A stretch of DNA of 64,000 nt from Perca fluviatilis (lineage: Eukaryota > Chordata > Actinopteri > Perciformes > Percidae): contig NC_053126.1 in assembly GCF_010015445.1 (NCBI RefSeq), forward strand, positions 9,950,249-10,014,248, in the 5' to 3' direction. Numbering within the stretch: the stretch's first letter is position 1; the number at the start of each line of letters is the position of its first letter. This document shows, one piece after another, positions 21,613-33,620 of the stretch. A program made the position numbers and the translations under genes. The notes under the pieces are model-generated. The model saw only the letters and a list, made by a program, of their open reading frames with translations. It did not search any database and had not been told where the DNA came from.

Positions 21613-22071
21613 TATTTAAATGTGCACTCTGTTTCTCTTACTGGCACCACCACACCTCACACCTGGTGTCTGTGATGCACCGTTGCTCTTTGCATTGTTT
21701 CACTTCTGTATTTCGGTACCTTTGGGGACCTGGGTGTGACTCAATGCTTCCGCTTGCTGCTAGCCCTGATCACTCTGCCCCATCATGCTGCAACAGCTGT
21801 GCAACAGACCTCCAGCAATTTCTCCACCTGACTTTAAGCCACCAGACACTGTAAAAGTACACCTCTGCCACCTAGCCTAAATACAGAGATGTTACACTTA
21901 GAATTGAGACACCACAGTTGGTTACTTAACCAATATCTAAAAGGTATGTATAACTGAGAAAGATGAAATCAGCTCATATTTAAAAAAATAAAAAAATAAA
22001 TAAAACAAAAGTCCATATCCCATGTTTAAATTAAGGCAATTAAAGACAAAATGATCTCTTTTCTAGTTTAG

Positions 22072-22394
22072 TTGATCGGATCGTCTATCCAAACATCACA
22101 TTACACCCTGTCTGGGAAGGTGAATACGGGGCCTCACCAGTCAGACTCCTCTGCACCCTAAGAGGCTTCTACCCAGACGTACTGAGTGTGGAGTGGAAGC
22201 AGGACAACCAGCCTCTAACTATTGCCACAATCACAACAAAGCTGCAGAGTGTGGAGGAAAAGGACAAAACCTTCAGTCTAAGCAGTGAGATTGAGCCAAA
22301 TAGGACTGTTTGGGCATATGGCTCAAGTTTTACATGCAAGTCCATTCACAAGAATCAGGAATTTATAAAAGAAAATAAGTATTTGTCAAACTAA
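22072..22394 (+). CDS. ighd: IgD constant exon, delta2-like, unit A
   Basis: The acceptor TTCTAGTTTAG gives VDRIVYPNITLHPVWEGEYG. The core cysteine is in VRLLCTLRGFYPD, tryptophan in SVEWKQDN and second cysteine in SFTCKSIHKN. The exon is open to TAA at 22392-22394. A donor GTATGT directly follows the stop, and another possible donor (GTATTT) lies a little earlier, so the true exon end is uncertain. Domain order suggests an early Cdelta domain. The domain is complete, but the gene around it is not. Confidence 0.7.
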
Positions 22395-22610
22395 GTATGT
22401 GTGCCATCTGTCTCACAGCACAATATGAAAATAGCTAATATATTTCATTTCATTTCATTTTTATTTATTTATTTCGAATAATCAACAGTGATGCAAGGCA
22501 TTTATTCAATATCATGAATGTTTTAAAATAAATGTATGTTGTAATAGATTGAATTTTAATTTAGTTTGATTTAGATTAGCATCTGCAGCTAAAACCTTTT
22601 TTTCCTGCAG

Positions 22611-22720
22611 TCCATATTAAGTGCCCCTCCTTCCATCCAAGTGGAGATTCCCAGCTTTAAGACAGTAATGACAGAATCCACTAAGTCTGTGAACGCAACG
22701 TTTGGTTCCCACTGTTCTTG
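22611..22720 (+). pseudogene. ighd: Truncated Cdelta domain exon, unit A
   Basis: After acceptor TTTCCTGCAG, one frame reads SAPPSIQVEIPSFKTVM then SVNATFGSHCS and a stop. This matches the opening strand of a C domain, but the frame does not agree with a phase-1 junction and the domain ends before its tryptophan and second cysteine. It is a dead exon fragment. 22721-23173 contains a GT/GGGT-rich stretch near 22890-22920 and no other exon. Confidence 0.6.
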
Positions 22721-23173
22721 ATGCTAATGCGATGCGATTATCCTTTCTCTACAATCCAGGCCCCAATGTGACTATGGATGAATGTCTGGTTGCATTTTGT
22801 GGCGGTTTCTTTTCAATTTAAGTTGAATCAGGGAGATTTTGTAGTGATTTTCATATGTTTCAATAGTCACGTAATAGATATTCTGGATGTGTGTGTGTTG
22901 GTGGGGGTGGGGGTGGGGGTCATTCAACATTTTCCAGTTGCCAGTTTAGGATATCAACATAAAAATTTGGTAAAAGATTTAATTACCAACATTTTCTGGA
23001 GGTTTCAAATCCTGGGGTCAAATTGACCCCAAGGATAACAGATGTTAGTAAATTTGAGGATAACAGGAGGGTTAATCATCCATTAAACATTTGAGACATT
23101 GTTTTTCCTCATAATCAATTTTTGATGGGTGTTGCATTTTCTCCCTCTTTAATGTCACGTTCTTTTTTTCCAG

Positions 23174-23500
23174 TAACTCCGGCATCATCTCAGATGCTTG
23201 GCATATATGTTCAGGGACCACCACTCCAGGAGCTTCAGAACAAGGGTCCGGTGACTATTACCTGTCTTCTAATCGGCCCTTCTCTTAATGATTTCTCTGT
23301 CACCTGGAAAGTAGATGGGAAAAGTTATTCCCTCAATGTCCATAAGGAGCCACCAGTGAGTCACAGCAATGGGACGGAGACTTTGCGGAGCTCCCTCGAT
23401 GTGTTAGCGGAGGATTCGCATGCATATAAACAAGTGTCTTGCGAGGCAAAGCATCGATGTTCCAACCAGAGCTACGAGGACCATATAAGCAAAAGCAGAG
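23174..23500 (+). CDS. ighd: IgD constant exon, delta3-like, unit A
   Basis: The acceptor TTTTTTTCCAG and donor GTAGTC border an open Ig domain. It reads [31 protein letters not shown] (first cysteine), SVTWKVDGK (tryptophan) and [12 protein letters not shown] (second cysteine plus an extra one). NGT and NQS are possible glycosylation sites. It is in phase 1 at both ends. Numbering is by order only. Confidence 0.75.
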
Positions 23501-23818
23501 GTAGTCCCCTAGAAAGCACATAATTATTTGCAATGGTTTATTGCCGTTTCTGAATTTGTGGTTCAACAGTTTTTTCCATAAAAAAAGCACCATAAAGCAC
23601 TTTTAAAAGCACCTTAAAGGATGTGTTTGGTGAGCTGAGAATTTGCATTTAGCAAAATTGAAGTTGACTGGTGTTGTTCATTACATGATCCAGCCAATGT
23701 GTATCAGCCAATAGGGTAAACATATATTTTAGGTGATTGTATGAGCTAAAAAAGACATTGTATTGTATTTACAAATTCACAAAAAAAATACTTATCTCAC
23801 TATTTTCCCCAACTAAAG

Positions 23819-24093
23819 TCACCCACAGCAAACCTTCAGCCATCTTGCTCCAGGGCTCTGGTGAACTTGTGTGCCTGGTCTCCACGTTCAGCCCTGAGTC
23901 CATTAACATCACTTGGTTACTCGATGGCAAGGAACTGTGGGACTACAACACCAGTGAACCCCACAGAGGCCCAAACGGAAAGTTCAGCATCCAAAGCCAC
24001 CTTCGTCTGTCCCAAGTCATCTGGTTACGTGGGGCAGTCCTCACCTGCAGGGTGACACAAACACCACCCTATTCCTGAATAAATCGAAACCAG
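23819..24093 (+). pseudogene. ighd: IgD constant exon, delta4-like, unit A, frameshifted at its end
   Basis: After acceptor CCCAACTAAAG it reads [49 protein letters not shown] and [10 protein letters not shown], then hits TGA. In another frame the last codons before donor GTGCTA at 24094 read [11 protein letters not shown], the expected end of this domain. A loss of about four bases in a CA-rich run explains the shift. No delta5-7 or membrane exon follows anywhere in 24.1-57 kb, so this IgD gene ends here as a stub. Confidence 0.75.
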
Positions 24094-24995
24094 GTGCTAG
24101 TTTGTCCATTGATTCAAGTCTTTCTTGTACATTAAACACTGTACATACTAAGTTAACCACCTATATGTAGCACCGGTATCACACCTCTAACTGCGCCACT
24201 GGACCAGTTCTAGGTTCTAAGGAGTGGCGAGCAAAACAATAATTACACCAGAGACCGTTGCTTTAAATACAAAAGGCCGGCCATTTACTAAATGCAAAAA
24301 CACATAAAATACAGTACACAAAACAAAAATACCCTGCAGGTTCTTAATATTGAATAAATTAAAATGTATTTCACTCTCTTTTTGTTCTTTAGTTCACCTA
24401 AGTTATTTTAGTGAAGCTAATCTAAGTTAGACCAGTCTTTTTCCTAGGTTGCACCTATTTTAGGATTCCTATTTTACTTCCTGAGTTAACTCTTTTTCCT
24501 TTCTTTTACGGGTAAGAAAATACCTTCAATTTACACAACCAAATCAAAGTGGACCACAATCATTTCAAATCACATTCAAACATATGAACTCAATATGAAA
24601 ACAAAAGTATGACACCTTAAATTCAAGTTCAAGTCCAAATGCGAGTTTGATTATTCAGTTCAATGAAGAGTTTCAGTTCGATTCAGTCCAAAAATAATAA
24701 TTCAATCAGTTTCCAGTTCAGTTCAAAAACAATTCCGGATACTCCTACCACTCTGGCAGCGAGTCACCATATGCAGGAGATTTCCTCACTGATGCGATGG
24801 AGAAGATGAGTTGAAGTTCTGGGTCTGGCTCGCCATCTTGAATCCCGTCTGTGCATATGCACGCCTGCACACTGCAGACCAATCCTCGCTCCGACCAAGC
24901 TTCAAACCAAGCAAAAAAACCTGACCTGTGCAACAGGTCATAAGCACAATAAATCTCTTTAAAAATCCTCAAATTACTAAACTAAATGTTTCCCC
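24094..24995. other. Repeat-rich spacer, no gene
   Basis: The stretch is AT-rich with low-complexity CAGTTCA-like sequence at 24650-24730. It carries no Cdelta exon and no RSS. An open frame on the minus strand at 24745-24972 has no recognisable domain. Confidence 0.4.
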
Positions 24996-25630
24996 GGTCA
25001 GGGTAGGCCTACTAAAGTATAATCCGTTTTTCGTTTCAAACCAAAAACGGAAAAACAAAACTATGAGCTCCGTTTTCTCGTTTTTCCAATGTCCATACAA
25101 ATTAAAAATTAACTGGAAAACTGCTCGTTTTTCAACTGTTGTTTTTTTTGTTATTCATGTTTCCGTTTTAACCCAAGAGCGAGAATACGGGCTCATTTTT
25201 ATAATGTGCATAATCATTGAAAATCTGATGGAACACAGGTCTCGTTTATAATGTTATTTTGGTTTTACGTCTTAAGATCAAAGTTGACTAAAACAAATCC
25301 GCTCTGGACAGGAAGTAACATTAACGTGTCAAAATAAAAGTATGAGAGCTGTAATAACTGCTAGAAGAACAATGTACTTTAGCTTTTGCCTGTAGCTTGT
25401 CAGATTAAGCTACAGTTAATTATTTAGGGTTATATAAAGTATTTAATTGAGCAACATTCATTAATATAAGCCACAAAGGGAGTAAGAATGGATATTGTTT
25501 TAAAATAGAAATAGGATTATAATAATTTTTAAATCACATTTTAAATAAAATCTGCATTCCCCTAGCATTATGTGTGGCGTTATTGACTAGTTTTACTCTA
25601 ATCTTACATCAGCCAGTAAAAAAAAAGGCA
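24996..25630 (+). repeat. Left arm of a 6.2-kb inverted repeat
   Basis: It starts with GGTCAGGGTA and reads through CCGTTTTTCGTTTCAAACC to GCCAGTAAAAAAAAAGGCA. Its reverse complement occupies 30521-31235. Arms of 635 and about 715 bp bracket about 4.9 kb, suggesting the ends of a large non-autonomous DNA element or a foldback element. No transposase lies between them. Confidence 0.75.
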
Positions 25631-25973
25631 AAAAATATAAGGGCTTTTTTAAATTGCTCCGCAGAATATTGTATGTGACATGGTTGACCACATTAGTTGC
25701 CAGTGAACATGTCAATGTGATGAAGAACATAAATTAACAAGTTAAAGTGTACTGGAGACTCTCTCATTCTGGTCTGGTCTCCTCAGGCCCTGCAGACTGG
25801 ACCAGAGTTCACGGTGAGCATGGTAGACCTCCTCACTGCTGGACCTGTGCCTGCATCACCCAGCTCGTTAGAGGTTCACTGCTCATACTAAGCCCTTGAA
25901 ACAGTAGTTGGCCAATATTGGATAATAAAATATAATACATGATAGGTATTGTGTGGTTGAATTACAATAAGGA

Positions 25974-26200
25974 ATGGTCAATGGTAAGCACTGTGGCCTC
26001 ACAGCAAGAAGCTACTGGGTTGGAACCCTGGTGGCTCGGGGCCTCTCTGCTTGGAGTTTGCATGTTCTTCCCGTTTCTGCATGGGGTTTTCTCCAGGTGC
26101 TCCGATTTCCCTCTCCCTTTTACTTAATTGTTAGTCGCTTTGGATAAAAGCACCAGCTAAATGACATGTCATTTAATGTAATGGAATGGAATGAACAAGT
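25974..26200 (+). repeat. tRNA-derived SINE
   Basis: GTAAGCACTGTGGCCTCACA and GGGTTGGAACCC resemble the tRNA-like A/B region. The conserved core GAGTTTGCATGTTCTTCCCG and the tail TCGCTTTGGATAAAAGCACC then a TAATG/GAATG repeat are features of a widespread fish SINE. It is not a functional tRNA gene. 25631-25973 and 26201-26764 hold low-complexity DNA, including a CT run at 26479-26512, and a short inverted pair (25767-25803 with 26637-26676). Confidence 0.6.
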
Positions 26201-26478
26201 GAACTAATGCACATATAATAAGACTTAGAACATAACACCGTAACAACATAAAACTCAAAGAACTAAATAACAAAAACGATGTGCTGCTGTGTGCTTGTGT
26301 GCTTTTGTGTGTTGTAAATTAAATAATTGGTACCAGTCCTGACTTTGCAATGCATTATTTTTCTGATCAAGATAACTGACATCTCCTTGTAAGCAATATA
26401 AATATTTACTGCCATTGTATTGTTGGAGCAGAAGCAGATGTCACAGAATCATGCAAATGTTTAATGTTACAACCGAGA

Positions 26479-26510
<32 letters not shown>

Positions 26511-26764
26511 GGAACATACACTTTCACAAAGGCTGGTGCATGTTTATCATATATAGTATGGTGCTGTGGACTCAAGTGGCAAATCTGAATCAGCAAAGTG
26601 GCCTACTGTAATATTCTAGAAGTAAACCACAAGGGTGGTCCAGTCTGCAGGGCCTGCGGAGACCAGGATGAGAGAAGCAACATGGCAGCTTCCTCACTAA
26701 TATGATGAGAAGTTTGCAATGTGGCCCAGTTGTATCTGCAGGAGTTCTTCATCACACTCAAATT

Positions 26765-27704
26765 ACAGTTTTTGACAATCACTAATTTCAGAACCATGAC
26801 GTCATTTTTCAAAACTCTAGACACAAAACTCAAAACAGTCATCACTTGTAACACAGACTGTCCAATGTTCAAAACATTGCATTGTGCATTCATATATTTA
26901 AAGAAATATTGCACTTGCACAATCACTGGTTCAAAAAACGATTTGATTGTGAAATACCGTTGAAACGTTACTTTAGATCACCCACACACAAGCTACCCAT
27001 AGTTTCAATGGGTCATCGTTCGTACAATCATTACAGTTTTTTACAATCACTTTGGCACTAATTTCAGAACCTTGACGTAATTTTTCAAAACTCTAGACAC
27101 AAAACTCACAACCAATGATCAAAATGCACATTTTTCAAAACTCTAACACTTTTTTCAATTGCTTGGATACAACACACATAATGCTGAGATCATTTGTTCA
27201 TTTAACAAAGATCATCTGTTCATTATGACACAACTTAACATCAAAGTATTTCAAAAAGCAATTCACACATTACAGTTCAGATGATTATCTATTCATTTCA
27301 TTACAATCATCTAACTATCAATTGATACAACTACTCAAAATGATAAGTAACTGTTGCATTACTCTTAATGACTAGTTGTATGGAAACAGACAAACAATAT
27401 TCCATGTTTAGATCATGAAAGTTTCTAGATAACAAGATTCATTGTCACCACTTAGCGTGGAGCATGAACCAATTAGACTACATTATTTATGGATGTAAAT
27501 TTTCATCATCCTTCTTTACTGTAATATACTACTGTTTATCAGACACTGTTGCTATGCTCCCATGTACCACCTTTAAGACTATTTACTGTATTGACAGTAT
27601 TGCACTGTATGGATGCAGGCCCTTGGAATTGCTGGTCCAATTCTGCCAACTTGTTACTGATGATTGAGATATATAATTTATATATACTTTATATATAAAG
27701 TACT

Positions 27705-27788
<84 letters not shown>

Positions 27789-28161
27789 CTTGTACCACAT
27801 TGGTCTGTAGTATTCTCTCTACTACTGCAGTACTTTTACAGGGATATATTTATACATATATCACCTAATTTGTACTACAATATTTAATGATTGTAAGAAC
27901 GATGACCCAGTGAAACTATGGGTAGCTTGTGTGTGGGTGATCTAATGTAATGTTTCAACGGTATTTCACAATAAATTTGTTTTTTGAACCAGTGATTGTG
28001 CAAGTGCAATATTTCTTTAAAGATATGAATGCACAATGCAATGTTTTGAACGTTGGACAGCCTGTGTTACAAGTGATGACCGTTTTGAGTTTTGTGTCTA
28101 GAGTTTTGAAAAATGACATCAAGGTTCTGAAATTAGTAGCAAAGTGATTGTAAAAAACTGT
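26765..28161. mobile_element. Palindromic DNA element A (long inverted repeats)
   Basis: The arms 26765-27032 and about 27880-28161 are reverse complements, starting ACAGTTTTTGACAATCACT and ending AAGTGATTGTAAAAAACTGT. They share TCAAAACTCTAGACACAAAA. The element overlaps element B in an interlocked order. It encodes no transposase; the matching open frames on opposite strands are products of the inverted repeat. Confidence 0.65.
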
Positions 28162-28492
28162 AATGGTAATGCAACAGTTACTTATCATTTTGAGTAGTTG
28201 TATCAATTGATAGTTAGATGATTGTAATGGAATGAATAGACAATCATCTGAACTGTAATGTGTGAATTGCTTTTTGAAATAGTAGTACTTTGATGTTAAG
28301 TTGTGTCATATTGAACAGATGATCTTTGTTAAATGAACAAATGATCTTTAGTTTATGTGTATTGTATCCAAGCAATTGAAACAAGTGTTAGAGTTTTGAA
28401 AAATGATCATTGGTTTTGAGTTTTGTGTCTAGAGTTTTGAAAAATGACGTCAAGGTTCTGAAATTAGTGCCAAAGTGATTGTAAAAAACTGT
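27033..28492. mobile_element. Palindromic DNA element B (interlocked with A)
   Basis: The arms 27033-27362 and about 28165-28492 are reverse complements, beginning ACAGTTTTTTACAATCACTT. They share the same terminal motif as element A, so they belong to one family. The order along the DNA is A-left, B-left, centre, A-right, B-right. Confidence 0.65.
27711..27788. repeat. TA microsatellite
   Basis: About 70 bases of uninterrupted TA dinucleotide repeat lie in the centre of elements A and B. Confidence 0.95.
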
Positions 28493-28562
28493 TTTGGCAG
28501 TTAAGTTGGTCAACCATGTCACATGAATATTCTGCAGAGTTGCAAAAAGAAGCCTTTTCATT

Positions 28563-29732
28563 TACAGTTTTTTTCGATTGCTAAACGACAGTGGGCACAA
28601 CTGGAGTCACATGTGCCAAACTCTAACTACAGTCTGCACTACCTACAGTCACCTGAGCTAAACAGTTCACATCACCTGCAAAACTCATTCAAAGCAACAC
28701 AACTCTTCACACACGTCTCAAACAGTATGCACAGGCCTCACTGAGATAACACACTGTCACTCAGAACACACTGAGAGTAAAAACACTAGCATCAAACACC
28801 AATACAGAAATTACAAACTTTCTCATCTTTACAGTTTGAACAATTTGAGTGACTTGACACTACTCAACAGTTTATTTAAGGAAAAAATATAGATTGTATA
28901 GCATACCAATTTTTACATAAGGTAAACAAGAAGGAATGAAAATCAGCAGTTTTCTTCAATAAAGTATTTTGTCTCTAGTAATTTATGGAATTACTGTGGA
29001 AAAAAACTAAAGGTACATAACAGTACCAACGAATAGTGTGACTAATCCTGCCTCTCTCCAGCATCATGTGGCAAGTTCTCTTCATCACATTGGATGTCTG
29101 CATCATCTCTAAATACAAATGAACGTGGTGTTTCTATTGCTTTCACCTCCATTACTTTCTGAAAAACAGTAAGAATGCAGTTTTACTATTGTAAAGATAT
29201 TGTGTTTTTCACTTTTTTTATAGCTGTGTATATAACCTCAGACATCTTACCTGGACATATTGGTATCTTTGCTCTTTTACCAGTTTCTCTCAAACAGTAC
29301 AGTGTAGAATTGTTTCATTCTTATTTGGTGTTTGTATACAAAAAAAGACTTTCTGAGCTTTCTCTGTATGAATACCGTATATGTTCACTAACTAGTCTAA
29401 AACAAGACACCTGCTTAGGCTTTCAGCTAAAATTGCAATCAGCAGTGTTTGATAGGCACCAGACTGAAATCTATTCTGTTTTGAATGTGTGGTTTACAGT
29501 TTTGACAGCAGTGTGTTAGCATTTGAACAAAGTGCTGTAAATCTACAGTGTTGTGCACGTTGTGGTTAAAGTCATGGGATAAGTGTGTAGAGTTTTGAAA
29601 ACTGTGTTCAAGCAATGAAAAATGAACTAGAGTTTGGTCCACATGAACTGCTGCTGTGCAGACTGTAGTTAGAGTTTTGCACATGTGACTCCAGTTGTGC
29701 CCGCTGTCGTTTAGCAATCGAAAAAAACTGTA
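28563..29732. mobile_element. DNA element with 76-bp terminal inverted repeats
   Basis: 28563-28638 (TACAGTTTTTTTCGATTGCT, then CAGTCTGCA at its inner end) is the reverse complement of 29657-29732 with few mismatches. The 1.17-kb element has no recognisable transposase; the longer open frames at 29175-29519 (+) and 29439-29837 (-) show no domain. Its ACAGTTTTTT end resembles elements A and B, so all may be one superfamily. Confidence 0.65.
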
Positions 29733-29999
29733 AGTGGTCAGGTGGTTTAGCTTGTGTTGTCTTATAAATTGGGTCATTATAAATGTTATTGGCATAACTA
29801 AATTGACCATTTCATAAAGCATGAAGTAATTTATCACTCAATTCTGGGTTACCCCTTTTATCCAACTTCATTCCACTCATTAGTTTTACACTTATTTTTT
29901 GCATTCATGGTCAACAGACCTCATTTACATGAATTATACCTAATTTCTAAGTAAAATGAGGATATACGATTAGTTGTTTTGGATTATAACATTATAATA

Positions 30000-30112
30000 T
30001 TCAATTCACTTTTATTTATAGTATCAAATCATAACAAGAGTTATCTCAGGACACTTTACAGGTAGAGTAGGTCTAGACTACACTCTATAATTTACAAAGA
30101 CCCAACAATTGT

Positions 30113-30155
<43 letters not shown>

Positions 30156-30262
30156 TGTCTGTGTCTTTATGTCTGTCTGTCTGTGTATGTGTGTGTTTAT
30201 GTGAGTGTGTGTGTGTGTGTCTGTGTGTATATATGTGTGTGTGTGTGTGTGTGTACTTGTAA
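30000..30262 (-). repeat. LINE tail (reverse) followed by TG microsatellite
   Basis: TTCAATTCACTTTTATTTAT, GTATCAAATCATAACAAGAG, TATCTCAGGACACTTTACAG and GTAGAGTAGGTCTAGACTAC are the reverse complement of the tail at 21480-21600. A TG-rich microsatellite, partly TGTC, runs from about 30108 to 30262. Confidence 0.7.
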
Positions 30263-30520
30263 ATATATCTTCTGTAAAGCTCAATAGTGCCTTATTGCAC
30301 TACCAGGTCAAAATTCACCCGGGAAGACCATAACTACTATAACTTTGAATAAAACACCCAAAATGTTATGAAAGTTGTGAATATTAATTTACTTGCAAAG
30401 AGCATTGGAAGGGAACAATGCATGTTATGTTTGGTTAATTTGGTTGAAAGAAACCCAAATTTCTTATAAGAAACTTTGAAAACACGACAAATTTAACCCG
30501 AAGACAACACAAGTGTTAGA

Positions 30521-31235
30521 TGCCTTTTTACTGGCTGGTGTACGATTGAGTAACTAGTCAATAACTGCCACACATAGGCTAATAATAGATGAATGCAGAT
30601 TTCATGTGATTTAAAAATTATTATTTAATAATTAAATACTTTATATAACCCTAAATAGCTAACTTTAGCCTAATCTGACAAGCTACAGGCAAACAATGTA
30701 TTCATTCTTCTGGCAAAAATTATTATAATCCTATTTCTATTTTAAAACAATATCCATTCTTACTCCCTTTGTGGCTTATATAAATGAATGTTGCTCAATT
30801 AAATACTTTATATAAACCCTAATAATTAATGTAAATATTAATTTAATCTGACAAGCTACAGGCAAAAGCTAAAGTACATTGTTCTTCTAGCAGTTATTAC
30901 AGCTCTCATACTTTTATTTTGACACGTTAATGTTACTTCCTGTCCAGAGCGGATTTGTTTTAGTCAACTTTGATCTTAAGACGTAAAACCAAAATAACAT
31001 TATAAACGAGACCTGTGTTCCATCAGATTTTCAATGATTATGCACATTATAAAACTGAGCCCGTATTCTCGCTCTTGGGTTAAAACGGAAACATGAATAA
31101 CAAAAAAACAACAGTTGAAAAACGAGCAGTTTTCCAGTTAATTTTTAATTTGAAAAACGAGAAAACGGAGCTCATAGTTTTGTTTTTCCGTTTTTGGTTT
31201 GAAACGAAAAAGGATTATACTTCAGTACCCTGACC
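30521..31235 (-). repeat. Right arm of the 6.2-kb inverted repeat
   Basis: This is the reverse complement of 24996-25630, ending TACCCTGACC. It contains an extra internal duplication of a TTAAATACTTTATATAA motif (about 30633 and 30798), which makes it longer than the left arm. 31236-32440 shows no gene or named repeat. Confidence 0.75.
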
Positions 31236-32759
31236 CTCTAGCGTCACTAGTCCCTTAAAGGGGCAGCGACATGAATTTTCTGTCAGCATACTTTTAATCT
31301 TAAACATTAAATTGTTGTATAAACATTTTTAATAAACTCTGATGAATTAACTATCATTAAATTAATCACTTTTAAATTTCAAACTTATTTATGCAGATTT
31401 TAAACTATTTATATTTATGTCATATTTTAACATGGGTTACATATAGCTTTTGTAACTGCATGGATTATTTTATTACTGAATCTTTGGAGTCCGTCTTCCA
31501 GTGTAACAAAATAAGTGTAAAAGTTAATTAACAAATCTCATTTTAATTGTTTCATAGGCATCTTGGAGGACTTTCATTTCTTAGATGACTGGCTACCATG
31601 ATTAAGGTAAGATACAACAGTTGTAGTAGTTTTGGTATTTTAAAGTAATCTTCCAGTGCTGTAGTTCATATCACTGTAGGGTCGTATTATCTCGCTTAAG
31701 TTTAATATTGTAATGATTCTAGAATACTAATATTTACGGCTAGTTTGAATTTAGCATTTGTTTTGTCCCCCAGATCCTGACACATTCTCTGTTTTCTCCT
31801 TTTAGACTAAGTGATGATGATCAAAGGACAGATCCCATTTAATGATCCACATGTGGACTTTTGAGGATTGTTGATGGCATATGGCCTTTCTAGTTTTAAA
31901 GTGTAATAAATTAATTTCTGCTACTTCTTTCTTTTATTATGTTATGAAACTATACTATTATACTACTATAATATATTCATTTATTTTTTTATGTTTCATG
32001 TTTGTAGTGCATGTGTGTAAGAGGAAACAAGACAAAAATAAATAATATAAATAAATAAATACATGAAGCTTTAAATTCTGACTTTCAGATTCAAATACCA
32101 ATGTAATGTGATGTAACACATATTCTATCACTGGACTCATTCTTGCATTAAAAAAATAAAAATATGAAAAGCCGTTTGTTTAATTTGCTTCATTGATAAC
32201 AATAAAACAAAGGATGACAAATGCTGATATGAAACAGTATTTTTTTCTTCTGGGAAACAAAGTATACCATGTCACATGTACGCCCCCTGTATTACTCATA
32301 TTGTCCACTAGAGTGAGACAAAGCTCCACATGCAGCAGTGGTGATTTGCCACCTCTATGTGAAACACTAGTTGTGTAATAATTTGAAGATGCTGGCAGGC
32401 CTGAACTGGATTTACTAAGCAGTATGATACAGAGGTAGCCTAGAAATCGCGACACACCCTAGTGGCAGCAAATTTATTTAGGGTCAGTCCAGGCACTCTC
32501 CGTTGGCTTGCGAGCTGGAAAAAACAAATTTTGGTCAGGCCAATCACAGCGTGTATAGAGTCGGTGGGCGGGCTTATGGCTGCTGCTGCTGGGAACAGCG
32601 GTCTTCTGGAAGACTTGGAGTTAAGCTTTTCTTTGAGAAAAGAACAAAGAACGGCACAGAAATCATTATTAAAAAAGGAAGATGTGTTAGCTAGCTTCAC
32701 TACCTTCTTCGTTGCTCTGCCTGGTTGTAGCGCTATCCTATTACGTGCAGAGGGAATTT

Positions 32760-33580
32760 GAAAGACAACCTTTTATCCCGTCCCGTGGCCACGAGATAGT
32801 AAAGTATCTGGACCCTTTGTTATTAAACTGGACCCTAGTGTAGTGCAATACTTTGCTACAGGAGTGCAGGACGGAGGACAGACGGGCAGGACAGCGGAGC
32901 CGGAGCCGGAGGACAGCTGTGGATGTTTGGCGGATTGGCGCGCTGGCGTTGTGCAAGTGCGATTTGGGCAAAAATAGAAAATCTGATTTCAACCAGTCTA
33001 TAGAGAAAGGGACTACAGTCTTTACCCTTTTCTGTTTGAGGGAGGGGGGAAGAGGGCCAGCAGCATGCAACGTCCACTCTGCTTTTCCCGTTCGGGGCAC
33101 TCGCACAACGCCAACGCGCCGATCCGTCAAACATCCACAGCTGTCCTCCGGCTCTGGCTCCGCTGTCCTGCCCGTCTATCTGTGCTCCGTCCTGCACTCC
33201 TGTAGCGTCCCCAACGTTTCTTTTTGCTCTCTATCCGCTCCTCTTTCCTCCTTGTGTCTCAGCCATTCATTATCAAAATACGCTCCCGGTGTGTTGGAGC
33301 GCGTTCCGTGTTCCTCCAGCACCTCTCCTGATGAGATCTGCCTCAGGTGCGCTGGGAGGAGTCTTCAGTTCTTTGCCAGGTAAACCAAAACACCACACTA
33401 TGTACAAAATAAAACACCCAAAACACCACACTATATACAACATAAGAAAACTCTGGCTGCCTTGCTCCACTTTGTGAAATATATACATGCAAAAAGTATA
33501 AACATAGGCTATAAAATATGAAGAAGAATTATCTCGTGGCCTCAAGATACTATCTCGTGGCCACGAGATAGTTATAATAA
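32760..33580. repeat. GC-rich imperfect palindrome
   Basis: 32863-32970 (GGAGTGCAGGACGGAGGACA... to GCGTTGTGC) is nearly the reverse complement of 33095-33210 (GCACAACGCCAACGCGCC... to GTCCTGCACTCC), separated by about 125 bases. Outside this, CGTGGCCACGAGATAGT at 32784 pairs with ACTATCTCGTGGCCACGAGA near 33550, itself a palindrome. Open frames on both strands (for example 32853-33383) are by-products of the GC-rich stem. The block stands out from the AT-rich surroundings. Confidence 0.6.
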
Positions 33581-33620
33581 ATTGTTTTGACAAGAAACAT
33601 CGCCCCAAGTCACGCTAGTA

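Noticed and set aside
23641..23648. Octamer ATTTGCAT as an Ig enhancer or promoter
   Set aside because: The same octamer occurs at several unrelated places (for example near 5286, 26452 and 48683), as expected by chance in AT-rich DNA.
26603..28206. Similar proteins on opposite strands (for example sharing YFFK and MNAQCNVLN)
   Set aside because: They are translations of the two arms of an inverted repeat, with no transposase motif.
32853..33383. 176-residue open frame and its opposite-strand partners
   Set aside because: They arise from a GC-rich palindrome that opens frames on both strands; no domain is seen.
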